DNA of 64,000 bases. It comes from Neurospora tetraspora (taxonomy: Eukaryota > Ascomycota > Sordariomycetes > Sordariales > Sordariaceae). A program made the position numbers and the translations under genes. The notes beneath the pieces were generated by a model, which had not been told where the DNA came from, ran no database searches, and worked only from the letters and a program-made list of their open reading frames with translations. The stretch is taken from contig NW_026944383.1 of assembly GCF_033439725.1 (NCBI RefSeq), positions 5,332,001-5,396,000 of the forward strand. Reading direction: 5' to 3'. Below, piece after piece: positions 13,054 to 22,843 of the stretch (within the stretch, counting starts at the first letter, position 1; the number at the start of each line of letters is the position of its first letter).

Positions 13054-13222
13054 GAGCCTCGAGGTTTGCCAAGATTTAGGGTAGTAGTACAAATGGATCC
13101 TCCGGTTCTTCTCCAAATTTTGGTTAGAGAGTGAATGAGAGCCTCGAGGTTTGCCAAGACTTTTTTAAAGTAGTAGTACAAATGGATCCTTCGCTTCTTC
13201 TCCAAATTTTGGACTTTGGGGT
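13054..13222. repeat. 84-bp tandem repeat, two copies
   Basis: GAGCCTCGAGGTTTGCCAAG begins at 13054 and again at 13138, each followed by AGTAGTACAAATGGATCC and CTTCTCCAAATTTTGG. A partial third copy follows. Confidence 0.9.
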
Positions 13223-13289
13223 AGAGTATTAATACAAATGGATTTCCCTATCCCTCTTACTCTCTCCGGGCAATAAGAATGAATGAGAG

Positions 13290-13385
13290 TTGATGAGAGG
13301 TATAAGAATTAATGAGAGGTATAAGAATTAATGAGAAGTATAAGCATTAATGAGAAGTATAAGAATTGATGGGAGTTGATAGGAG
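13290..13385. repeat. 19-bp tandem repeat
   Basis: Units TATAAGAATTAATGAGAGG and close variants begin at about 13301, 13320, 13339 and 13358. Confidence 0.9.
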
Positions 13386-13862
13386 TTGTGAATGTAATAA
13401 ATAATATAATACCTTTGGATGGAGGTAAGTCTTCCAATTTGAGTATGCAAGTAATATGGAGGCGTTGATATAAAAAGGCTGGCAGCTGGGTACAGCTGAG
13501 AGCTCGGACTAACTTTCAATTGAGCATAGCCAATACTTGGGCCACCGTACCCATTGTTGCTAATACGTCCCGTTGACCGTTCCATTCGCGCTGGTTGTCA
13601 CGTTGAAAGTCCCATACTAAGAAGTCAGAGCGCTGACAAGGGGTGTTTGTTTTCTACTATCAACTCGGTAAATATCTCCCGATTTTCGGGTCCGCTCTTC
13701 GCTTGACCTGGTGACTTGAGGTGCCACCTGCTGTAAAAAGCGGTGCATTCACGTTGCGCCTGGACGTGAGCCACCTGAAGGGGCACAAGGTCGCCGCCGC
13801 AATTCAAAAACCTGGGGTAATGGCAGGGGTCATGTTGGTGATGACAGCCCCGAAGGCCTCTT

Positions 13863-13867
13863 GATCG
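13863..13867. other. Target-site duplication of the Copia element, left (GATCG)
   Basis: GATCG immediately before the LTR start; repeated at 19381-19385 directly after the other LTR. Confidence 0.85.
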
Positions 13868-14039
13868 TATCAGATGTGACGGTGCAGAATTGATTGATTG
13901 AAGAGTGTGTGGGATTGACTCGCTCAGCAGGTATGGGGGGTGCTAGGGTAACCCAGATATACCCAGAAATTAGGCAATATTAAGTAGCTAGAGCGCTAAC
14001 CTCCATATAATATAGCTAAAACTACCCTTAAATCTAATA
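13868..14039 (-). repeat. 3' LTR of the Copia element
   Basis: 172 bp, aligned with 19210-19380. The termini TATCAGAT...ATCTAATA are explained as TGTCAGAT...ATCTGACA after G-to-A and C-to-T changes. The first half is less mutated than the second. Confidence 0.88.
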
Positions 14040-17000
14040 TACTCCCTTACTTACAAACTTTCTAAATAGAGGAAAAGTAAAGCTGTTTACAAAATCTCTC
14101 TTATAGTACATTAATTTCTCCAACTAAATTATAAATATCCTCTAAAATATTATCCGGAGTCTCCTTATCTATCCCTATCTCCTTATAAATTAATATATTC
14201 GTTATTCCTATTAAGTCTCCGAATTTCTCGTAATCTAATTATTCTAAAACTTTCGTCAATCTATCGGCTAATATCTTCTTCGTTTCCAAATATTTAATTT
14301 TAATCCTTCCCTCTATAATTTCCTACTTTAACTAATAATAATAAATCTTAATACATTTTAATTTAATCATTAACTTCGCTACCTCAATAACTAATATATA
14401 AATCGTCTATATATTATTACAACCGATTACGAGCATATCTTTATTAAAGGGAATATTAATCTCTTTATATAAATGTATAATAGTAATAGCTTCCTTAATA
14501 ATATTTAAAATCGATAATAATTCTACTTCTATTATTAAAATAAATACCGTCTTTTATTTTATTATACCCTAATAAATTAGATTATTAAAGAATTTAATCG
14601 TAAATCTATACGAACTTTTCGGATTTAAAGAATTATTAGCGTATAACGTATTTAAAACGATTTCGAATTTTATTAATATACTATAATAAAGGAAAATATT
14701 AAGGTAGTATTAAAAGTAGTATAAAACCTTATTAATAGCCTTATGGTATTAAGGACCGGGATTATAATTATAGTGAACCAATCCGCTAATAGCGAAAGTA
14801 ATATTAGGTTAGGTGATTATAATAACGTATATTATAAAATTAATAACGATTTAGTATTCCCGGATTTTATTAAAAGAAGTTACGCTATTATAAAATGTAA
14901 ATTCTTAATTACTTATTAAAATAAAGGCGAAGGTATAGGGATTTTTAGTTAATTTAATAATTTTATAAATATATTCCTATTAGGACAATTAAATATAATC
15001 TACCTTTTAATTTCGAATAATCTCGATACCCAAAAACTACTAAAGGTTATTACTACCAATAAATTTATACTTCTCCTCTGATTTCTTCGTAACCCAGGTA
15101 ATTTTATCGTATTATAACTTATCGAAAGCGAAGATAATATTATTAATATAATAGAAAATTAAGATTTTATAGCGTTTAAAAATATATAAGTCTTCGAATA
15201 ACCATTTAAACCCTAAGCTTTTAAAAGTCCTATTAAATTCTCGTTACTATAATAAAGGAGTTCGTTAAAGAGTGTAGAGGGCTTTAAGGATTTTCAAAAT
15301 AATATTATATTTTTAATAATTAGGAAATATATGTATATAAATCTCCTTATTAAAATAAGTACTAATAAAAGTATTTACTATATTGTATTAAATAAATTCG
15401 AAATTAAATTTATCAGTGTAAATAATAAATAACTAAAATGAATAATTAATTAACGTAGAAATATACGTCTCCTTACTATAATTATACTATTAATCTCCTT
15501 TAATTATAAAGCGAACTTTTACTTTTAATAACCAACTATACTTATTAAACTTATATACGTATACCTATATATAATCGAAGATTTAAAGATTTTAAATATA
15601 AGGAACGTCTTCGTCGATTTTAACCTATAATTTTATTTCTTTATAACTATCAAAATATACTTCCTCTATTTATTTAAAAAGATTATTCAAATTGTAATAT
15701 TCGAAATCGTAATAAATCTTTGGGACTAAAAAGAAATGTTAACATTTAATAGAATCCAATTTACTACACTTAGAGATTAAGTAATTAATTTCTACTTTTA
15801 TAACTATTTTACCCTACCGCTACCAAACTAATTAAATAAATTTCCTAATATTAAACGTAACTTCTTATAATTCGAAAGTTAGGAAGGAGATAGGCTTTAG
15901 CAAATCTATTATAAGGCTAATAGTAAGAATGGCTAGTAATATATTTAACAGGGTAAATTAATGAAATATAAAATCGATAAATATTTTACTTTAAACGGTA
16001 GGCTCTATTAAATTCAAAATAATTTCGTTACTATCTTTTTGGAGTTCGTTATCGAAGAGTAATAATAAGCGAGGAGTAAGACCGTTATCTTCTATATTTT
16101 AAATCGCATTAAAGGGTTCGAAATATCGTATAAATAATTAAGGAAATTAATTAATTTAATTAAATAAATCGGTAATCTCATTATTAATTAGCCTTAAATC
16201 TTCTTTAAAATCATTAGGGTTCCCTGAATAAATTAAATCTTCGTTAAAAAGTATATTATAAGTATAAATAATATAATTCATTTATAGGTTCTAAATTTAG
16301 TAAATAGAAGAGGCAGCGTAGCTGATAAAAAATCCGATCTAAGCCTTTAATTAAAATTCTTTATACTATTACTCTTTTTTCTATGTAATATCCGCTATTA
16401 TATACACTTTATAGCCGTAAATACGTAAATAATTAAAGTTAAATTTACGGGGCTCGGTTTATACCCCCTTATAGTAAATTATAAAGGTATAAAACCGTTC
16501 GTATAATAATTTCTAATTATAGAAATACTTAAGTAATCGGTTAGTAAAATAAACCGAAGTTAAAATAATTTGAAACTAAAAGTGAAAAAAAAATTTAATA
16601 CTATTTATTATCATACGCGCCTTTGCTTTAATTACACCCCCTAAGTGCTTAATACCGCTGTTTTAAATTTGAATATTAAATATTAAGGGTTCAAAAATAA
16701 TACAACGTATAATTAATTTATCTTTAACGTGTTAACTACTAAACTTATTATTGTATTCGATATATTTAATTTTAACGTTATATTAATAATTAATTATTTT
16801 AATAACCGAAAAAAATCCAATAATAGTTTCAATTATTTAGTTCGCTATATATATATCCTAAATAAATTTAATTTATCGATAAATAATAAATAAAATATAT
16901 TTAAAGCTATTTCTCTCTATTTTATATTCGAAGAAATCAACGGCGAAATGCTTTCTTAGGTCAAATCCCCTATTTAGTAATTCTTATTTAACTTATTATT

Positions 17001-19209
17001 TACTTTTTTTAAAATACCATATACATCGTATTAATAAATAGCGGGCCTTTTAAATCTAATACCCTCAATATTATAAAAATATTCGAAAATTTAAGAACTA
17101 TAATAACCGAATCACTTATACCAGAATTTAATAGGTATTTTATACATACGACGGCCGGTAAAGGAATTAAAGCGATTTCTACGAATAAAAAAAGCGGCGC
17201 AATTAAAGGAGAGGGGTAGGTATTCAAAAACTATTTAATAATAAATTTCTTAAAAGAAATAAAAAAATAAGCCGTCTAACCAACGGAGGTAATTATTAAA
17301 GGGTTTATAATTCTAATAAAGACCTTACTTTCAAAGTAAATATAATAATATAAAATTTATAATAAAATTAAAGTAGAAAGTTACTTCTTTTAACTGTAAT
17401 CTTAAAATCCCCCTCTTTCCCTATATTTCTACATTAATAATCCTAAAACCTTTAATAAATATTTAAATTTTATTAGCCTAAACGCCGTCCTTTAAAGACC
17501 TTGCTCGAAATAAAGAAAAATAATTAATCTCATTAAAAATATAAATAGAAGCCCCGGAATCGAAGATTATAAAATTCTTAAATAAATAAACATTACCCTT
17601 ACCGCTACTCGTATTAAAAGTACCTTATCTAACGAGAAATATTAAATTGTAGGTACTAATTTTTTGTCTCCTTTAATTTTTCGAAATAATAGTGTATATG
17701 GAAGCAATAAAGCAGTTCCGTATTTAATTCCTCACTTTTTCAATTTTTTTATTAATTTTAGGATACTTCTCAAAATTCTTACTAATAAACTTCTAAATAG
17801 GGCCGCTTAACTTCTATTTAGAATTATCCCTAATTTTAGGTATTAAATACTAATAGCGCATTATTAAATAATGGCCTTACTTATAAACTTTACAAAATAG
17901 CGTAGCGCCTCTTCTCTTTTTTAACCGTAAAAAATCTTTTATATTTTTATCCGCGCTACGTTTCTTCTTTACGTTTACCTTCCGCTTCTTTTTACAATTA
18001 GAATTAAGAGTATCCTTTTTATTAAATGCGAATTTTTACGAACTAGAACGGCCAATACCCTAAACGCTACGAACTATAACCTTTTTAAAATTAACTAATA
18101 GTATAGTATATTTTAATATATTAACTCTTTTAAAATTAATAGATATATCCTTATATTTTAAGGATATCTCTCCGAATTTATTATCCAACTTCTAAAAATT
18201 GCTAGCCTATATACGCTTATATTCACGGACTATATTAATAAAATTGGTAAATTATAAAATAAGGGAAATTACTTTATGAATTCTAAATCTCTTCACATTT
18301 ATAATAAGGATTTCTTAATCGGACAACTACTTCTCAAAATCCTCAAGTTATTTCTTTATAATTTCTTTAATAAAGGTTTAATAATTTCGACGAACTTTAG
18401 CGATTTAATTTTTAAGTTAATAATTAATTTGACTCTTAATTTCTCTAAGCTAATTATAAATAAATTTATCCTATTTAAATAAAGTATTAGTATAATAAAT
18501 AGCGATATAAATATTTATCTAATTACGAATTTAAGTATTAGCGTCGTTAAATTTTTTCTAATATTTATAGTAAGCGTTATATATATTATTAATTCAATTA
18601 TACGCTATTTTCCTAGTAACTATTAAATCGGTCGAAGGATTAATAATTATATCTTCCCTAATATTCTATTTAATATAATATTTATTATCCTCTTCTTCCT
18701 CTTCTTCGTTTTCTTCTCCCAAACTTCCTTCCTTATTATCTTCGTTAACGCTAGCGGCGGCTTCTTTTTAAAATTAGGTAACAGTAATAATTTTAATAAT
18801 AATACCGTTCGTATTAATAGCTGTAATAGTAATAATTATTATAATTATAATTACGGCCTTTTTAACCCGGATTCCTCTATTAAATCTAACGAACTCCTTC
18901 TTTACTACCAAAAAGCGGTCCTTTACTTACTTAATAAAAAAAAAATCTTTTAACTTCGGGGGTAGAACCTTCTAAATTATAAATCCTCCTTTAAATAATT
19001 AATTACCAAAATCCTAATTATTACCAACGAATCTTTTAAGAGTTTTATATTAATTAGGTTAATCAGTAGGAGTATTAAAGATAATTGTAATAGCTTTATC
19101 GGTAGATTCCTTTAATAAAGATATAGCTAACGTTATTAATTTCATAAGGATATTGTTTATAATCGATAATTATAGCATTAAACGTAAATACGCAAATCAG
19201 ACTATTAAT

Positions 19210-19380
19210 TATCAAATATAACAGTGTAGAATTGATTGATTGAAGAGTGTGTGTAATTGACTTGCTCAGAAGGTATGGGGGGTGCTGGGGTAAACCAGAT
19301 ATGCCCAGAATCAGGCAATATCAGGTGGCTGGAGCGCTAACCTCCATATGGTATGGCTAAAACCACCCTTGAATCTGACA
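19210..19380 (-). repeat. 5' LTR of the Copia element
   Basis: 171 bp. Keeps the unmutated end ATCTGACA while its other end reads TATCAAAT. RIP is heavier toward the element interior and fades at the outer end. Confidence 0.88.
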
Positions 19381-21203
19381 GATCGCATGTTTCTGCTTTG
19401 TTTCACGTTCTGCTAGGGTGTTGTAGCAGGCGTTCGACCTGGCTGTTAATGACATGGATTTGGCTAACCGGTGAACAGGAACAGGTAAAAACAGGCATCG
19501 AGGCCGATACTCTGCGACCTTGAAAGTTCATTCTCCTGGCCAAAGCTACGGCAGTGCTAGCCCAAAGCTGCGGACTCGATCCGTTTGGGACATGTTGAAA
19601 TGCTGTTGCCAGACTCTTGGGCTTCTGTGTTCACTGTCCAATGATGGTGAGAAGTGCCAACGGTGGTGGATTTCGGAAAATGGGAGGTCTTGAAAAGTCG
19701 GCTGCTGTTGCGATTGGCTGGGGAGGTGAGTTTTGGGTTGCTTCGATATTGCAACTCCGTCGCTATGCCCTCGTCATATTATATATACCCATCCCACCCA
19801 ACCCCGCCCTCATGAATTTTTCATCTCATCCGATCAAGTTACACTGAGGCACGGGATCTTCATTTTACGCAAGGCTCGGGAAAAATTCGAGCGGAAGAAA
19901 CCACACTATCGCTTTTTCTCTCTCGACCCGGAAATATCCCCACGTTCAACGGCCAATTACGTATGCAGAAGAACCTGCAGGCCGGCAGTTCAACGTGGCA
20001 GGCAGACCAGTCAGCGACACAATTGGTCAGTACAGCGTGGGGATAATTCCGGACCAGATGAGGGGAAGAAACAGGCGCGACGGCACGGGATATGTATCTC
20101 CGGGCAAAACGTGTTGCCCGGCCCCGCCAGCCTCCCGGAGGCGAAATGTAACTTCAACCCACTTGAAAGTCGGCCAAGAGGTCGACCATTTGAAGTTTGA
20201 TTCGGTGACCCTTTTCCGTGACGGTTCGTCGCGAACAGGGAGCCATCCTTGTCTTCTGCCAAAGTGCCATGGCGAGCATGGATGATGGGATGGATCTTGG
20301 CTTCATGGCAACGGAGCACGTTTTCGGGTTCGGGAACGGCAACCATCTGTCAACTCTGCTTTATGAAACCCGAACTATCGAAATGCTAGCCGAGATGAAG
20401 CTTGGAAGCTAGCAATCCGCTTTTGTGGTGGATGATGATGGCTTCAAAAGCGAGCTTGGCGCTGCTTGGATCATGATGAGCTTTGGATGCTTGGCAAAGG
20501 GCGAACTAAACAAGTGATTGAGAATGGAAAGCGGGCGAAGACTTACGTCGACCAAGCTGAGATATGATTGAAGTGGCCGGTAGAGTGATGAGAAAAAACG
20601 AACAGAGCTTGTTGCTCTTTGAGGTATCTCGATCGTTATATCCCACATCATCTCCGTCCATTTCCTGTCTACAGTGCCGAACAGGGAGTTCGCTTGCATT
20701 CCCTGTTCATCTAGGATTGTAGGCAGATCGATACGGCATGGCACAGGGAAACCCGACTTCGGAACCGGTTCATGTGCTTGTACTCCATATCCATATGGTA
20801 CTCAAGACAACCTACACAAGATAAAAAAAACCGCCTCACCCTATTCTACAAACTCGCACCGCTAACACCTCTCTTGTGTATAGTTTAGATGAATCGTTCC
20901 AACACCAAAGAACAAGATCTGAGCAAAGAGCCAACCAAACAGCCGATATACGCCTTTAAAATCCAGCCCAGGCAGAAGACATCCAAATGAAGCTTCCTTG
21001 CCATTCAAATCCCATCCTACCCAATCCCTTGTATCCGTCATTATCATTACAATTAACGTACACGGGTCATAAACAGTGGTCAGTCGAGCGTCAGTGAATC
21101 GAAGCCGAGAAGACAAGACAAGCAGCAAAAAAAGCGAGCAGTCACCGCAACAGGAGACCAGTCCGCATTTCTACTCCTCAACTGTCTTCAGTTACTCCTG
21201 TCC
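19381..21203. other. Intergenic, normal composition
   Basis: Begins with the right target duplication GATCG (19381-19385). GC content returns abruptly to normal. Several frames of 60-155 codons exist (for example plus 19733-20200) but none shows recognisable motifs or matching splice sites. The right part should contain the 3' UTR of the minus-strand gene starting at 22843. Confidence 0.55.
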
Positions 21204-22843
21204 CTACCCCTGGGTCTGTGGCAACCCCGCGACCTCCTCCTCGTCCTCATCCTGCTGGCCGCCCTGAGAGGAAGAGGAGGATCCTTCATTCAACTTCCTC
21301 GCCCGCTCGACCGCCTCTTCCAGTTCCTGATGATGTCTCGCCACGACCTGACGCATCTTGCCCAAGTTGAGCTGCAACATGTTGGTCTCCTGATCGAGCA
21401 TGCCGCGCTCGTGTTCCGTCAGCATCAGCCGGCGCTGCAGCATCTCGACGCGCTCGCGCTCGCACACCTGCCAGGCGTCCTTCCGGATCTGCTCGGCGGC
21501 TGCGCGCGGGTCTTGGCTCATGGCTATCGTGGCCATGGTGTTGCTGGGTCGATGCTGGCCGGGACCTCCTGGTACTCCCATTCCCATTCCTACTCCGGGA
21601 CCGCCGACCATGGGTTGTTGTGGTGGTTGCTGCATGTATGGTGATGGTATTGGGAGAGGTGCTGGGGAGGTCATGCCTGAGGTCATCACCATGCCAGCTG
21701 TGCCCATGGGCATGGACATGCCGCCGTGTATGTTGGTTACTGGCATGCCCATGTTCATGCCCATTCCCATGCCGTTGTTGGGCATTCCGTTACCCATGAC
21801 GTTGCTCATGCCGTTGACCATACCATTGTTCATGCCATTGTTCATACCGTTGCCCATCCCCATGGGCATTCCCATCGGTGTAATCGGTTGAGCGCCGGGT
21901 CCACCAATAGGTGTCGTTGGTGTCGAGTAGGCGTTGCGTGGATGGACCTGGTAATCTGCCGTCCAAGCCATAGGGCCGCTAACTCCTGGAGTATGGGTCT
22001 GCATAGTCTGCATAATGTTTGGTCGGCCTGGGAAGTTGGGGATAGGGCCAGGGTGTTTCCGCTTCATCTGCGATTGGAGAACTGCCGTGTTCAACGCACT
22101 TGCGGCCGCGAGCTTTGGCTTGACGTCCGGTTTCCCGATCTTGCTGGTTGATTTGACCTTCCTGTGAAGAGGCCCTGTCGGCATCAGGTTTTGTTTCCCC
22201 GCTCTCCGAGCCTGACCCCCTGGAGATGCTGGTTCATTGACACTGGATTTTTGCATGAGCGGTACTAGGCGCTGGTTGTTGGGTTCGATCTTGACCTCGG
22301 CAGATTCGCTCCTCCTTAAGGTCGCAAAGTCGGGAAATTCGGTATATGGAGAAAGCGCCGGCTGGCTACCCGTCTCCCAACCCGCCGAAACATTTGGGTA
22401 GGACATGGAATCCTCGGGCGACATGGAGTGTGTCATTGCTGCTGCGCCAAAATAGTCGCCACCATGGGGATATTGTTCGTGAGAAGGCGTCACTGAAGCA
22501 ACACTCCAGTCGGCGGCGAACATGGAGGCATTTGGATCATGGCCGCCCCATCGCGGGGTACCTGTTGGTGTCTGCTGGTTTTCCCAGGCGTTGAAGGGAA
22601 CTCCTTCTGTTACCACGGGCATGGGAACGCTCATGCCGGGTTGTGTCCATGGACTCGTGACAATATTTGGGGTATCCCATGCTTGAAGGGCTTCGTTCGG
22701 ATGGACCTGGGAGGTGGGCATCTGAGAGTCAAGAGATGGGTTAGTGTATATACATGTCAAGCAAAGCGACAGGAAGGGAACTCGGGCATGATGCGCACCT
22801 CTCCCAGGCCATTGTCGTTGGGAATGTAGCTGTCTGCCATCAT
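21204..22843 (-). CDS. Met/Gly/Asn-rich protein with C-terminal coiled coil (unknown function)
   Basis: Two exons: 22843-22799 (MMADSYIPNDNGLGE) and 22721-21204, joined across a GTGCGC...CTCTCAG intron, giving 520 aa in one frame. The N-terminal half is low-complexity and rich in Pro/Ser/Thr/Gln. A basic patch (KQNLMPTGPLHRKVKSTSK) lies near the middle. A striking Met-Gly-Asn tract follows, with repeated GMNNG/MGMG units. Residues about 430-500 form a heptad-rich helix (CERERVEMLQRRLMLTEHER and onward), and the C-terminus is acidic. The coiled coil plus basic and glutamine-rich parts resembles fungal transcriptional or nuclear regulators, but no bZIP basic region of the usual pattern is present, so I assign no function. 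The long upstream region (22.8-27.5 kb) could be a large regulatory region, as fungal regulators often have. Confidence 0.8.

Larger units (their letters stand above)
12731..13549. mobile_element. 819-bp TIR element (MITE-like) packed with tandem repeats
   Basis: Terminal inverted repeats of about 33 bp: the left end starts TACGGTGGCCCAAGTGTTGG, and the right end reversed starts TACGGTGGCCCAAGTATTGG and continues CTATGCTCAATT on both sides. The ends are bordered by the direct repeat CCCATT (12725-12730 and 13550-13555). Alternatively the duplication is just the terminal TA, as in Tc1/mariner/pogo elements. There is no transposase; the interior is mostly minisatellites. It sits within the 5' part of the receptor pseudogene. 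Superfamily uncertain. Confidence 0.8.
4506..13555 (-). pseudogene. PTH11-like (fungal rhodopsin-type) receptor gene, split by two transposons
   Basis: Remains of a seven-helix receptor-like membrane protein of the fungal PTH11 group, read right to left. First coding part 12730-12564: helix ACAVLTWLIALTFVTLRFY followed by TKLNNVLGPADWWLIPSL, then a GTATGT donor at 12563. The acceptor is at 6287, and exon 6286-6250 continues in phase as VFSAAVSASAIE. Exon 6103-5656 carries the helix YGIIFYSLCLAFTRISILLL, then IQVGIVAVSAIGLWHVIS and the DLFIMALPMPALSRL segment. Exon 5539 onwards carries SVLRLLVLIEHN and the last helix TNVEVNAAITCACIMTLKPL. A Ser/Arg-rich tail with DLRVYNELFRKEAALRISDL ends near 4506. 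Damage: a frameshift near 6080, in-frame TGA at 5922-5924 and 5661-5663, a frame change near 5250-5290, and possibly a TAG at the 5' end. A 6.17-kb element sits in intron 1 and an 819-bp element at the 5' end. Family confident; ligand unknown. Confidence 0.8.
13868..19380 (-). mobile_element. Copia-type LTR retrotransposon, RIP-degraded
   Basis: A 5.5-kb element with LTRs at 13868-14039 and 19210-19380 and a GATCG target duplication. Coding is on the minus strand, so the 5' LTR is the right-hand one. The aspartic-protease active site is readable: on the minus strand 17561-17547 encodes D-S-G-A-S followed by a His-like position and IFN, the Copia arrangement. Upstream (17.70-17.90 kb) a Lys-rich gag tail with a probable CCHC knuckle (FCK..., GHY...) can be followed through TAG/TAA stops. 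A purine-rich stretch (GTAAGGGAGTA read on the minus strand) lies just before the left LTR, as a polypurine tract should. The rest is too mutated for me to place integrase or reverse transcriptase. No intact frame survives. Confidence 0.88.

Noticed and set aside
6323-19380. The AT-rich blocks as a centromere or mitochondrial insertion
   Set aside because: Each block has element termini and target duplications at its edges, and the stops fit RIP. No mitochondrial gene could be read.
13868-19380. Gypsy-type LTR element
   Set aside because: The protease motif with D-S-G-A-S followed by IFN and the short LTRs fit Copia better.
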